DNA from: Candidatus Poribacteria bacterium
Lineage (GTDB): Bacteria > Poribacteria > WGA-4E > WGA-3G
Reading direction: 5' to 3'
Assembly (NCBI GenBank): GCA_012270795.1
Contig: JAAXHO010000093.1
Span: 1 to 53,023 of the forward strand
Length of the DNA stretch: 53,023 bases
The translations under genes were made by a program, and so were the position numbers. How positions within the stretch are numbered: position 1 is the stretch's first letter; the number at the start of each line of letters is the position of its first letter. Positions 8,884-18,029 of this stretch are shown here, one piece after another. The notes below the pieces were generated by a model. The model saw nothing but the letters and a program-made list of their open reading frames with translations. It was not told the origin of the DNA and ran no database searches.

Positions 8884-11712
8884 ATGACACTAAACGAAGG
8901 ACAGAAAAAGTTATACATTATTGATACATTAGCAGAGATTTTTCGCGCATTTTATTCCATACAAACCAGATTAGTCAGTGCTGTAACTGGGGAACCTACC
9001 AACGCAATCTTCGGTTTCACTGGCACATTGATGAAACTATTAACTGACTACAAAGCAGAATATATTATTGCTGCGATTGATATGCCCGGTGATACCTTCC
9101 GCAACGAAATGTACGAAGAGTATAAGGGGCATCGCAGAACTCCACCAGACGACCTTGTCACGCAAATACCCAGAATACAACAGATTCTTGAAACTTTTCA
9201 AATACCCGTAATTGGTAAACCTGAATTGGAAGCAGACGATATTATTGCTTCTGTCACACAATATATATTGGATTCTCCCGATACACAAGATGTGCATGTT
9301 TGTATCATATCAAAGGACAAAGACCTTGAGCAACTTCTGTGTGATCGCGTGACAATGTTTGATATCCGCAATGAAAAAACGATTGATGTTGCGTCTTTGT
9401 GGGAAGATAAAGGTATAAAACCCGATCAGGTCATTGATGTTCTCACTTTAATGGGTGATCCTTCTGATAATGTGCCTGGAGTGGAAGGTATTGGATTGAA
9501 AACCGCAGCGAAGTTAATCCAAGAGTTTGGTTCAATTGAAAACATCTACGCAAATATAGACCAGATAAAGGGAAAACGCAGAGAGAATTTAGAGAAAGCA
9601 CAAGAGTATATTTCACTTTCTCAAAAACTTGTAACCCTTAGATACGATGCTGATCTGGATTTCTCATTGGAACAGGCACGGTTCAAACCACCCGACCTTA
9701 GCAAAATCACACCGCTGTTTGAGCAACTTGAACTAAATAGATTTCAAAAATCTATTGCTGAACTTGCTTCTGGTAGCGATGCTACGGATCAAGTAAAAGC
9801 CGAAGTGAAGACGACAAGAAAAGAACGATTAGAAGCAATGGAACAGCAGAAAGATGCTATTCTGGAGGAAGGCAATTTCACGACAGCTGAAACAGCAAAC
9901 TACTCTGCAATTACAACAGAAGAACAATTGAAATCACTTGTTGAAACACTCTCTAAGCAACTAATAATTGCGGTTGATACCGAAACTGATGGGTTATATC
10001 GCAATTCTGCTTTGTGTGGAATTAGTTTTTCTTGGAAACAGCATCAAGGTGTCTATGTCCCTGTTCGCTCTCCCAATCCTGAAAAGCATTTGGACGAAGA
10101 AACGGTCGTATCACATCTCAAACCGATATTAGAAAATCCTGATCTGCCTATATGTGGACACAACCTAAAGTTTGATGCAAGTATCTTCATTAGACACGGT
10201 ATCCAACTTCAAGGTGTTGTTTTTGATACAATGTTGGCAAGCCAACTTGTTGACCCAAGACAACCCTCACATAACCTGGACAACCTCGCTCTTTTACATC
10301 TAAATCATAAGATGATTCCAATTTCAAAACTACTCGGTGAAGGAGAAAACTCCACATCCATTGATAAAATACCTTTTGAAGAGGTCACACAATACGCTTC
10401 CGAAGATACGGATATTGCACTTCAACTCTATCACTATTTCATACCGAAACTCAAGGAAACGGATACAGCAGAATTGGTTAGAGAGATTGAGTCACCGCTT
10501 GGTCCAGTACTTGCTCTAATGGAATTCAATGGTATTGTATGTGACACAGAGGAATTGCAAAGACAGAGTAAAGTGGTTGAGAATCTGGTGAATGAACGCG
10601 AGAAAGAAATTCATGATATTGTGGGTTACCCATTTAACATTGATTCACCTACGCAATTAGCAGATATTCTGTTTGACGAAATCGGTTTTAAACCTGTGAG
10701 ACGTACCAAAAGTGGTAAACGATCTACTGATGTTAATGTGTTAGAAACACTTGCATTATCAGAGGATATTAATGATCCTAAAACGACTGTCCCAGGCAAA
10801 ATTGTTGAGTACCGTCAATACCGAAAACTCCAAAGCACATATTTGGGACAACTCAGACATTCTGTAAATGCTGATACACACCGTATTCACACACACCTAT
10901 ACCAATTGACGACAGCGACAGGACGACTGAAATCTGATAGTCCAAATCTACAAAATATACCTGTTCGGACAGAAATTGGACGACAATTAAGACGTGCATT
11001 TAGATCGCCAGATGGACATAAACTGATCTGTGCAGACTATTCGCAAGTCGAACTCCGCATACTTGCTCATTTTAGTGAAGATGAAAAACTGATTGATATA
11101 TTCACTCAAGATCTGGATATCCACACGTCTGTGGCTGCTGAAGTCTATGGTGTAGCCTCCGATGAAGTGTCACGCGAACTGCGAGATAAAGCAAAAACCA
11201 TCAATTTCGGTATTATCTATGGGGTCTCACCATCAGGATTGGCAAGACGCATTCAAGGCATGAAAGTAGATGAAGCACGAGATTTGATAACTGACTACAA
11301 AGAACGTTTTCCAGGTATCAATACTTTTCTGCATCGGTGTGTCCAACAAGCGTTAGATCAAGGTTATGTCTCTACACTAACTGGGCGACGTCGTGCTATC
11401 CCTGAGATTTTTGAATCCTCCCATAGTCGGAGAAGTTTGGGAGAACGTCTGGCAATTAACACAGTAATTCAAGGTACTGCAGCGGATCTGATAAAAGCTG
11501 CGATGGTGAAAGTTCAACAACGTATTGACAGAGATGCCCTACCGATCAAAATGTTACTGCAAATACATGATGAACTGATCTTTGAAACACCAAACGAATT
11601 AGCAGAGACACACGCGGAAATCGTGTCTAAAGAGATGGAAAATGCAATGTCGCTACGTGTCCCACTCCGAACAGAAACAGGAATCGGTGACAATTGGATG
11701 GTAGCGAAATAA
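8884..11712 (+). CDS. polA: DNA polymerase I
   Basis: This protein of about 942 residues fills gaps and removes RNA primers in replication and repair. The N-terminal third is the 5'-3' exonuclease (DTLAEIFRAFYSI, 'GDPSDNVPGVEGIGLKTA'). The middle holds a 3'-5' proofreading domain with its acidic residues visible (VDTETDGLY, GHNLKFDAS, YASEDTDIA). The C-terminal polymerase domain has motif A DYSQVELRI, the O-helix 'RDKAKTINFGIIYG' and motif C QIHDELIFE. All three activities therefore look intact. ATG 8884 is preferred to ATG 8869 because AAGGA lies 7 bases before it. It follows the flavoprotein by about 50 bases on the same strand. Confidence 0.97.
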   Translation: MTLNEGQKKLYIIDTLAEIFRAFYSIQTRLVSAVTGEPTNAIFGFTGTLMKLLTDYKAEYIIAAIDMPGDTFRNEMYEEYKGHRRTPPDDLVTQIPRIQQILETFQIPVIGKPELEADDIIASVTQYILDSPDTQDVHVCIISKDKDLEQLLCDRVTMFDIRNEKTIDVASLWEDKGIKPDQVIDVLTLMGDPSDNVPGVEGIGLKTAAKLIQEFGSIENIYANIDQIKGKRRENLEKAQEYISLSQKLVTLRYDADLDFSLEQARFKPPDLSKITPLFEQLELNRFQKSIAELASGSDATDQVKAEVKTTRKERLEAMEQQKDAILEEGNFTTAETANYSAITTEEQLKSLVETLSKQLIIAVDTETDGLYRNSALCGISFSWKQHQGVYVPVRSPNPEKHLDEETVVSHLKPILENPDLPICGHNLKFDASIFIRHGIQLQGVVFDTMLASQLVDPRQPSHNLDNLALLHLNHKMIPISKLLGEGENSTSIDKIPFEEVTQYASEDTDIALQLYHYFIPKLKETDTAELVREIESPLGPVLALMEFNGIVCDTEELQRQSKVVENLVNEREKEIHDIVGYPFNIDSPTQLADILFDEIGFKPVRRTKSGKRSTDVNVLETLALSEDINDPKTTVPGKIVEYRQYRKLQSTYLGQLRHSVNADTHRIHTHLYQLTTATGRLKSDSPNLQNIPVRTEIGRQLRRAFRSPDGHKLICADYSQVELRILAHFSEDEKLIDIFTQDLDIHTSVAAEVYGVASDEVSRELRDKAKTINFGIIYGVSPSGLARRIQGMKVDEARDLITDYKERFPGINTFLHRCVQQALDQGYVSTLTGRRRAIPEIFESSHSRRSLGERLAINTVIQGTAADLIKAAMVKVQQRIDRDALPIKMLLQIHDELIFETPNELAETHAEIVSKEMENAMSLRVPLRTETGIGDNWMVAK

Positions 11713-12008
11713 TAATAATGTATAGTAAATTCAAATTTGACAATTTTAAATATTTATAGTATCATGTTAACGTTTGGGAAATGTGACGGTGTCTGCGAAG
11801 AACGATATACGTAGTATTTTGACAGTTTTACAGTTTGGAACCAGAAGCATTCTTGAAGATTGTATTGCGGCTTCCGACAAAGATTGATGAGAATCCCGAG
11901 TTCATTTTTACCAATCTTTGCACTGCCAAATGTCTGCCTATAGAACATGCTGACAGTACTCAGTTTTCTCACATTCCCGTTTATTTCAATATCAAAAGGA
12001 GAAACGAG

Positions 12009-12296
12009 ATGAACATCTACGTTGGCAATGTGCCCTATGCAGCAACAGAGACTGACCTGGAAGAAATTTTTGAGCCGCATGGACCACTCACCTCAGTAAC
12101 CATTATCCGCGACCGTTATGATGGTCGTTCCAAAGGATATGGGTTTGTGGAGATGGAAAACCAAGAAGATGGCGAACGTGCAATTGAAGCTCTTGACGGT
12201 CAAGAGTTAATGGGCCGCCCATTGAAAGTCAACCCCGCACGTCCACGTGAAAGACGACCTGAACCCAGATATCAAAGCCGCTACGAAGAAGAGTAA
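12009..12296 (+). CDS. RRM-domain RNA-binding protein
   Basis: The 95-residue protein consists of one RNA recognition motif. RNP2 IYVGNV is at residues 3-8 and RNP1 KGYGFVEM at 42-49. A short basic tail (PARPRERRPEPRYQSRYEEE) follows. Such small glycine-poor RRM proteins occur in cyanobacteria and several other bacterial phyla and bind single-stranded RNA, often under cold or stress control. ATG 12009 is preceded by AAAAGGAG. The same frame stays open upstream to 11835, but without a ribosome site, so that part is probably 5' untranslated leader. A strong hairpin terminator follows. Confidence 0.93.
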   Translation: MNIYVGNVPYAATETDLEEIFEPHGPLTSVTIIRDRYDGRSKGYGFVEMENQEDGERAIEALDGQELMGRPLKVNPARPRERRPEPRYQSRYEEE

Positions 12297-12348
12297 TAGC
12301 ATTCTGTGAGATATTTCTAACAATTTCAGAAATACTAAAGCGGATTAC

Positions 12349-12380
12349 AATACTCCTGTTGCTACAACAGGAGTATTTCT
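12349..12380 (+). terminator. Intrinsic terminator of the RRM gene
   Basis: A 13-bp perfect stem, AATACTCCTGTTG (12349-12361) with CAACAGGAGTATT (12365-12377), has a 3-base loop followed by TCTGTT. It lies 52 bases after the RRM stop. The terminal A/T pairs could make it work in both directions, which suits the convergent AAA gene. Confidence 0.8.
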
Positions 12381-12382
12381 GT

Positions 12383-12420
12383 TATAAAGGACTAAAACAA
12401 CTATAAAGGACTAAAACAAC
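12383..12420. repeat. Two tandem copies of a 19-bp unit
   Basis: TATAAAGGACTAAAACAAC occurs at 12383-12401 and again directly after at 12402-12420, without mismatch. It sits between the terminator and the 3' end of the minus-strand AAA gene, so it does not affect coding. Confidence 0.9.
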
Positions 12421-12427
12421 CCGAATT

Positions 12428-14281
12428 CTATGCACTCATTCCCAATTCCCGACTCAGTTCAATTATACGTGCATTAATCTTTGTCTTGTCAATCCTATTT
12501 TCAGTGACAAATTCTTGATATGGGGGTGGGATTCTGTCTGGTATCATCGCACGAGAATTTGCTTCTTGCATAGCAAGTAATGCCATAAACATTTGCATCT
12601 CACGCGAATAGTCTGGCATATAGTCTGCAACTGCTTCGCGCAAATCTTCCTCATTGAACGCATCCCGTTTTTTTCGCTTCGCTATATTATGACTACGTTG
12701 CGCAATTTGTGCAAGGTCGTTAACAGTCACGCCACGTAACTTTGCATTCCTTGAAATTTCTTGAAAATTTATATTTTCACGTGTGTGGAAGCGACAGAAA
12801 AACTGCAAAATATTCGCCCGACTTTCACGTACAGGCGGTAAGAGGACTAATTTATGACTGAAAACATCGGAGCGTCGGAATATTGGGGGAATTAAATCTG
12901 GACGACTTGAGGAACCAATCCATATTACCTGACCATGTTGGGTAGCATCGCTAATAGCATTCGTAAGTATTGATGGAAATCCGCGTTCTATGTTTCCGGT
13001 ATTCATGCCTGCCTGTGGTGCTGCTCGTTCAATTTCATCCATAAAAACTACAACAGGGACAAGTCCCCGAATAAAACTTATTGCTGAATTTAGATTTCTG
13101 TCATAACTGTTCCCATTCTCATTTACATTTATTGTAACCTCACTTACTTGGCTGGCATAACGAAGCTGAATGAATGCCATGTTTGTCTGTCCAGCTAACA
13201 TACGAGCAGCAAAAATATTTCCATTACCAGACGGACCAAGCATCAGTAAACCGCGTGGTACACGTCTTAAATCTTGTTCTTTCAAGCCATCTACAATATC
13301 CTCAATCACTCTTGTAACATGGGGGGACCAATGTTGTCTCGGATTATTGATTGGTTCATTGACTTCAATAATACCGTGACTAAAAGTTTTGACACTTTCA
13401 CGACGATAATTTGTCAGAAGTCGTCCCTCAGGTTTCTGTTTTACTGAAGCAGCATGCCGCACTAAATCGTGAATGCCAAACAGATTCAAGCCTGCAGTAT
13501 CAAGTGCTAATGCTTGCATATCACGATTATTTCCAAGGTTCAAATCCACCCGTACCTTCTCATCTGGAGAATCTTCTTGTGAGATTTCCTGTGGTATTTT
13601 ACTCATGTGTTGAATAAATTTCAGGCGTTCTTCGTAGTCTGGAAATGGTATCTCTACAATAGGTATTTCTTGATTTGATAGGAAATTCGGATGAATATCA
13701 AGGGTATTTTGAGTCACTAGTAAAATTATATGCTTTTTTCTTCTAATATCCAGATTTGAAGCCCAATTCTGGAGTCTATGGAAGAAGATCTGTAAGTCGT
13801 CTTTTGCACCTGTGTCAAGGAAAGGGTCGTTAGGAGAAATCTGTTCAAGATGATTGATTATCAAACCGACTCTGACTCTGCCTTGCTTGAATAGCTCATT
13901 CATTCTTTTTGCTAAATCTCTCGTTGGTAACGGATCGCTACGCAAAAACGGATCTTCATGAAGTTTGTGGGTATTTACTTGTGAATTAATTCTATTACGG
14001 TCTTCAGTTGGTTCAGGTAATTCATAGTCTTCTGGAACGAGCCCTAAAATTCGTTGTGTTTGCAGCCAATGGTTGACATGTGGCCACATAAATCCCTCAG
14101 TTGCATTGTATCTGAGAACTATATGACACCCGAGTACATTCATTTGTTCCATCAGAAAATCTGTCGCCGGCAGGTAACCATACATTTCGTCATGTAGCAA
14201 ATCATTCACGTTAAAATGCAGTAAAAATTGGTGTGCAGCTGAAACCCTATATTGTGCTTCTATTCTATCCCAAAACATCAT
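12428..14281 (-). CDS. Ycf46-like AAA family ATPase with altered Walker A
   Basis: This 617-residue protein seems to have two AAA-type units. Residues 1-280 look like a degenerate first unit without a P-loop: a Walker B-like 'VGLIINHLEQ' at 138-146, then 'IILLVTQNTLDIHPNF' and 'VEIPFPDYEERLKFI'. Residues 310-560 are a clear AAA+ module with Walker B VVVFMDEIE (410-418), 'VIWIGSSSRPDLIPPIFRRSD' with arginine-finger candidates near 469-470, and a C-terminal lid. The Walker A reads GPSGNGNI (349-356), with Asn355 where the ATP-binding Lys should be and Ile for Thr/Ser. The architecture resembles Ycf46/CDC48-like proteins. It may be a non-hydrolysing or weakly binding family member. The gene is divergent from the uridine-kinase-like gene. 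Confidence 0.8.
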   Translation of the reverse strand: MMFWDRIEAQYRVSAAHQFLLHFNVNDLLHDEMYGYLPATDFLMEQMNVLGCHIVLRYNATEGFMWPHVNHWLQTQRILGLVPEDYELPEPTEDRNRINSQVNTHKLHEDPFLRSDPLPTRDLAKRMNELFKQGRVRVGLIINHLEQISPNDPFLDTGAKDDLQIFFHRLQNWASNLDIRRKKHIILLVTQNTLDIHPNFLSNQEIPIVEIPFPDYEERLKFIQHMSKIPQEISQEDSPDEKVRVDLNLGNNRDMQALALDTAGLNLFGIHDLVRHAASVKQKPEGRLLTNYRRESVKTFSHGIIEVNEPINNPRQHWSPHVTRVIEDIVDGLKEQDLRRVPRGLLMLGPSGNGNIFAARMLAGQTNMAFIQLRYASQVSEVTINVNENGNSYDRNLNSAISFIRGLVPVVVFMDEIERAAPQAGMNTGNIERGFPSILTNAISDATQHGQVIWIGSSSRPDLIPPIFRRSDVFSHKLVLLPPVRESRANILQFFCRFHTRENINFQEISRNAKLRGVTVNDLAQIAQRSHNIAKRKKRDAFNEEDLREAVADYMPDYSREMQMFMALLAMQEANSRAMIPDRIPPPYQEFVTENRIDKTKINARIIELSRELGMSA

Positions 14282-14496
14282 ATTCTCCAGAATACCTCTT
14301 TCGTTAATACTAACGTCATAACATCAATGAACGCAAACTATTATGTTTTTTCCATATATAGAATACCATATAACCTCTGGACAAGTCAAATGATTCATAC
14401 AGGATTTTACACACCCAAATTTGACAATAGTACTGAAAAGTGATATTCTATATTCACTTTATGAAAATGATTTTATTGGTATAAATACATAGAGAT

Positions 14497-15144
14497 ATGG
14501 CGAAAACAGGTACAATTACTCCAATTACAGTTGGTATTATGGGAGGTTCGGCATCAGGGAAGACAACTTTCGCAAATGCTTTAGCAGAACTTCTGGTTGA
14601 ATTTTCACCAATAATACTGAATCAAGACTCCTATTTTAGGGATTGGTCGGAATTCACACCTGAGGAACGAGAAAAGGTAGTAACCGCAAACCACCCAGAT
14701 GCTGTATGTTGGGATGTGCTTATAGCTGATTTAGAAAAACTGCGTTCCAACACTACAATTGAAATACCTTCACCAGGGACACGTGCTGCACACCGTGGTG
14801 ATGATAGTAAGACCATACAGCCCAGTGATGTCGTGATTGTAGAGGGACACCTTATCTTTTGGAATCAGAAATTACGAGAGTTGCTGGACATAAAACTTTA
14901 TTTAGATGTGGATGCACATGAACGCGTGTTACGACGTATGCTTCGAGATGTCGGCACACGCAGTGCAAACCTTGAAAGTGCAATCAGTTGGTACCGCCGT
15001 GATGTCCTACCAAATTATCCAATATATACGGAACCGTGTAAGAAATACGCTGACCTTATTATCCCCTTCCTAAACGAAAATCCTATTGCATTGCAAACTG
15101 TTGCTGCTGGTATCCGAGCCCACCTTGCTAACCTGATCTTATAG
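14497..15144 (+). CDS. Uridine kinase/phosphoribulokinase-family P-loop kinase
   Basis: The 215-residue cytoplasmic kinase has Walker A GGSASGKTT at residues 16-24. It continues with ILNQDSYFRDWSEF, 'NHPDAVCWDVLIADLEKL', a Walker B-type 'DVVIVEGHLIFWN', and the lid/RR segment 'RVLRRMLRDVGTRS'. This order is typical of uridine/cytidine kinases, which phosphorylate nucleosides with ATP in pyrimidine salvage. The 'EGHLIFWN' and C-terminal parts are closer to the nicotinamide riboside/uridine kinase-like branch, so substrate is uncertain. No clear ribosome site precedes ATG 14497. The gene stands alone, divergent from the AAA gene. Confidence 0.82.
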   Translation: MAKTGTITPITVGIMGGSASGKTTFANALAELLVEFSPIILNQDSYFRDWSEFTPEEREKVVTANHPDAVCWDVLIADLEKLRSNTTIEIPSPGTRAAHRGDDSKTIQPSDVVIVEGHLIFWNQKLRELLDIKLYLDVDAHERVLRRMLRDVGTRSANLESAISWYRRDVLPNYPIYTEPCKKYADLIIPFLNENPIALQTVAAGIRAHLANLIL

Positions 15145-15159
15145 CAATTCTCCACTTTA

Positions 15160-15261
15160 TTAAGTTTACATTTTCTGTGGGAGCGATCTCCGAATCACGA
15201 CAAAAAGTGATAATAGTTAGGAATCGAAGTTCCCTCCTACAATTGGAAAATGTAAAGTTAA
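15160..15261. repeat. Decayed inverted-repeat element
   Basis: TTAAGTTTACATTTTC (15160-15175) and GAAAATGTAAAGTTAA (15246-15261) are near-perfect terminal inverted repeats. The inside holds relics of the GTAGGAGCGA core (GTGGGAGCGATCTCC ... CCCTCCTACA). It looks like an old relative of MITE family A with different ends. Confidence 0.55.
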
Positions 15262-15381
15262 TTGTAGAATGTACTATATAGTAAATTATTTGTGAAAACT
15301 AATTTATTGCATATAATCTGAAATGAATAATTTTTTATTGATATATTTTTGAAATTTTGTATAATAAATGCATAATAAAAC

Positions 15382-15405
15382 TTGTAGAAATGATTCTTTC
15401 TACAA
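15382..15405. repeat. 9-bp hairpin in an AT-rich gap
   Basis: TTGTAGAAA and TTTCTACAA are perfect arms around TGATTC. It lies between the kinase gene and the tandem repeat. No gene is near, and its role is unknown. Confidence 0.5.
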
Positions 15406-15454
15406 ATAAATAGTTCCTTTTGTCATCTTTGGACAATCGTAAGTAATAATTGTA

Positions 15455-15614
15455 ATTTATGGTAGATTATACAAATTTATGGTAGATTATACAAATTTAT
15501 GGTAGATTATACAAATTTATGGTAGATTATACAAATTTATGGTAGATTATACAAATTTATGGTAGATTATACAAATTTATGGTAGATTATACAAATTTAT
15601 GGTAGATTATACAA
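15455..15614. repeat. Tandem array of eight identical 20-bp units
   Basis: The unit ATTTATGGTAGATTATACAA is repeated eight times head to tail with no mismatch. The last unit (15595-15614) is also the terminal 20 bases of the adjacent MITE copy (15598-15697), so the array is an amplification of that element's end. There are no spacers between units, so it is not a CRISPR array. Confidence 0.95.
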
Positions 15615-15697
15615 TTAATTCTACATTTTGAGTTGTAGGAGCGACCTTTGGTCGCTCCTACAGAAGAGGTGTATAATTATTTCAATAATTCACCATA
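15598..15697. mobile_element. MITE family A, copy 1 (100 bp, inverted orientation)
   Basis: The element runs from TATGGTAGATTAT to AATAATTCACCATA and is flanked by TA on both sides. The centre is the GTAGGAGCGACC-TTT-GGTCGCTCCTAC hairpin. It has no open reading frame. Compared with the copies at 19480, 43760 and 52585 it lies in the opposite orientation and has the shortest core. The TA flanks fit the target duplication of IS630/Tc1-mariner transposases, an inference only. Confidence 0.85.
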
Positions 15698-16177
15698 ATT
15701 GATATTGGTACAAATATTCAAACAGGACAAGGAATGGCGAAAATGCAAGATGTTTATGTAGCACATGCTGTTAGTTTGTGCGTATTTCGTTATAGCAACC
15801 GCAATCACGTTGGTTCTACTCTTAAACTTTCTGTGCTTTTACCAATTATCCGTTTTATTAACTATCGGTTTATCCCCCCCTTCACGCAAATTAACGATTG
15901 TAATAATATGTCAGTTAACGAACAACCGGATATCGCTGGTGTTCGTCAACTTTTTATTGTGCCCGTACGCTCTCTATTCACTTGGATAGTTTGCTGCGGG
16001 TTATTTTGTTTGCATGAAGTTGGTGGGTATCTTAACCGTTAATCATGAATAAAAATATTAGAGTTTCAAATTTTACTTTAAGAACTCTAACTGTAAACCT
16101 AAATAAGGTTAAATTAATCAACGATTAATTTGTGGACTTACCTTTACTGCGTCAGTCCTAAAAATGGAGGTATTTTA

Positions 16178-17386
16178 ATGTTTTCCAGGATATTTGTTAT
16201 AACCATAGTAGGCATGATGTGTCTATTCATGTTGACACTCACGGCAAATGCCCAAGAACCGATTCTCGGTCCTTATCTTTGGATGTTCGTTAAGTTGGCT
16301 CAAGATCAGGGTGGGCAATTAGCTACCAACGTTGATTCCCTTGCAGCCGCAAGCAATAATACGGTTACTGAAGATGTGGTGGCAAAAAATGGAGCCACTG
16401 AGGGGGATACGGTTGGGGATTATCAATGGACATTCGCTGACTTACCCGATAACGGTAACATAAATGATGTCGCCAAGCAAGCAGGTTTCACAGAGGTTGA
16501 CTTAGACGACGTGACCTCTTATGCCCTTTACACATACACATCCGATAAAGATCAAGAAGCGACAATGAAAACCGGGAGTGATGATTCTATCAAAGTCTGG
16601 CTCAATGGGGAAGTCGTTTTTACCAATGCCACTAACCGTGGAGCAGCCAGATGGCAGGATGAGTTCGGAATTAGTCTGAAACAGGGGGACAACCTGTTGA
16701 TGATCAAAGTTAGTGACCGCGGCGGTGGTTGGGGGATGCACGCCGGTATCCTTGAAACGCCTTTCGTCGCTCCCATACCTATCGTAGAAATTACCACAAA
16801 TTGGCTCTGGACGATGGTCAAGTTAGAAGCAAATCAGGGTGGACAATTAGCCACCGACGTTGATTCTCTTTCCGCCGCAACCGATGGAAACGTTACTGAA
16901 GAAAAGGTGGCTAAAGAAGGGGCAACTGAGGGGGATACGGTTGGAGATTATAAATGGACACTCGCTGATTTACCATCAAATAATAACCTAAATGATCTCG
17001 TCAATCAAGCTGGCATAGCAGAAGGAGGTTTTGACGACGTAACTGCTTATGGACTTGTTACGCTTGTTGCTGCCGAAGATATGGAGAATGTCGCATTCGT
17101 GGCTGGCAGTGATGATTCTATCAAAGTCTGGCTCAATGGGGAAGTTATACACACAAATGCTGTTAACCGAGGAACACGCAAATGGGATGATGAGTTCACT
17201 GGTAATCTGAAAAAAGGTAACAACCTATTGATGGTCAAAGTCAGTGACCGTGGCGGCGGTTGGGGCGTAGCCTTCGGTATTCGAGGGACCGTAGAAACCG
17301 CCTATCTACCCGGTGATCAACTTCTGAACGTTGAAGCAGCTGGGAAGTTTATCACCACCTGGGGTAAATTGAAAGGTGCGAAATAA
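16178..17386 (+). CDS. Secreted protein with two beta-sandwich-type repeats
   Basis: The 402-residue protein has a signal peptide ending near ANA-QE (residues 23-25). Two repeats of about 175 residues follow (roughly 30-200 and 208-385). Each contains 'GSDDSIKVWLNGEV', then 'NRG..W.DEF...LK.G.NLLM.KVSDRGGGWG'. This motif belongs to PA14-like/carbohydrate-binding beta-sandwich modules seen on exported glycan-active proteins, but no catalytic domain is present. ATG 16178 is fixed by GGAGG 7 bases upstream. Parts of the repeats are almost identical as DNA, so the duplication is recent or kept alike by conversion. The C-terminus 'AGKFITTWGKLKGAK' may be a shared tail. It is a likely surface or periplasmic binding protein of unknown ligand. 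Confidence 0.85.
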   Translation: MFSRIFVITIVGMMCLFMLTLTANAQEPILGPYLWMFVKLAQDQGGQLATNVDSLAAASNNTVTEDVVAKNGATEGDTVGDYQWTFADLPDNGNINDVAKQAGFTEVDLDDVTSYALYTYTSDKDQEATMKTGSDDSIKVWLNGEVVFTNATNRGAARWQDEFGISLKQGDNLLMIKVSDRGGGWGMHAGILETPFVAPIPIVEITTNWLWTMVKLEANQGGQLATDVDSLSAATDGNVTEEKVAKEGATEGDTVGDYKWTLADLPSNNNLNDLVNQAGIAEGGFDDVTAYGLVTLVAAEDMENVAFVAGSDDSIKVWLNGEVIHTNAVNRGTRKWDDEFTGNLKKGNNLLMVKVSDRGGGWGVAFGIRGTVETAYLPGDQLLNVEAAGKFITTWGKLKGAK

Positions 17387-17421
17387 TTAACTTTACATAA
17401 CACTTGATGTATGTTGAAACT

Positions 17422-17466
17422 GACCCTATAGTCCAATTAAGTAATTGCGGCTATAGGGTCTATATA
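17422..17466 (+). terminator. Hairpin terminator after the secreted two-repeat protein
   Basis: GACCCTATAG (17422-17431) pairs perfectly with CTATAGGGTC (17451-17460) and is followed by TATATATT. The loop is 19 bases. It lies 35 bases after the stop codon. Confidence 0.6.
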
Positions 17467-17502
17467 TTAGATAACGTGTTTTCTGAAAAATAGATATAAT
17501 GG

Positions 17503-17627
17503 TCAGGACTTACGCATTCCCCCTTGATAAGGGGGGTTAGGGGGGTTAAAAAGTTGCTATTTCAGTGATTTAACCCCCTAAATCCCCCTTATCAGTGGGA
17601 CTTTAAGAGAAAATGCGTAAGTCCTGA
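17503..17627. mobile_element. MITE family B, complete copy (125 bp)
   Basis: The 16-bp perfect terminal inverted repeats are TCAGGACTTACGCATT (17503-17518) and AATGCGTAAGTCCTGA (17612-17627). The interior is itself an imperfect hairpin of C/G-rich runs (GATAAGGGGGG ... CCCCCTTATC). TGG flanks both sides, a possible 3-bp target duplication. No coding capacity. Partial copies lie at 22429-22527 and possibly 52820-52833. Confidence 0.85.
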
Positions 17628-17966
17628 TGGTTTGGTTTCAAGAACTCACCTGACATTCCCGCACTTTGTAGTTTATGCTTCCGCGAAACGCAAATTTGCT
17701 ACAATCATACCTACTTTATAATTCCATTCCTACGTGATAATAAGTCTTTTTGGCATATTCACCATTTCAAAATGGCAAATATCTGTCAATGTGGCATCCT
17801 ATATTCCTTAATCTCATAAGTGAAATACTAGCATATTTTCTGTCAAGAATTAGAATCACAACTTGATGTTTTCACTTCCAAAGATATGATTATTCCGCAT
17901 CGGTATCGGTGTTAGAAGTATATTCCATACCTTTCATCAATCCATTTGGAATGTATTAATTTATTT

Positions 17967-17983
17967 TTGGCATACAATTTGCT
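17967..17983 (+). promoter_or_regulatory. Sigma-54-type promoter 1, upstream of hsp20
   Basis: TTGGCATACAATTTGCT matches the RpoN -24/-12 pattern, with GG and GC exactly 10 bases apart. It lies 64 bp upstream of a second site that differs from it by only one base. Confidence 0.75.
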
Positions 17984-18005
17984 CATATAATTATCAGAGA
18001 TTGAG

Positions 18006-18024
18006 AAGACATTACAAATGTCTT
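18006..18024. promoter_or_regulatory. Palindrome between the two sigma-54 sites
   Basis: AAGACATT-ACA-AATGTCTT is a perfect inverted repeat placed just upstream of promoter 2 and downstream of promoter 1. It is a candidate operator for a dimeric regulator. Confidence 0.5.
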
Positions 18025-18029
18025 GAAAA

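Noticed and set aside
11835-12008. N-terminal extension of the RRM protein
   Set aside because: The true start has AAAAGGAG directly upstream and gives a standard RRM protein; the upstream part has no ribosome site.
15455-15614. Possible CRISPR array
   Set aside because: The 20-bp units are directly adjacent without spacers, and no cas gene is present.
15734-16042. 102-codon plus-strand frame and an overlapping 74-codon hydrophobic frame
   Set aside because: Neither resembles a known protein and neither has a convincing ribosome site. A 7-base C tract hints at a frameshifted relic, but nothing aligns clearly.
17762-17775. CCATTT-CA-AAATGG palindrome as sigma-54 enhancer site
   Set aside because: It is short, occurs once and is 200 bases from the promoters; too little to call.
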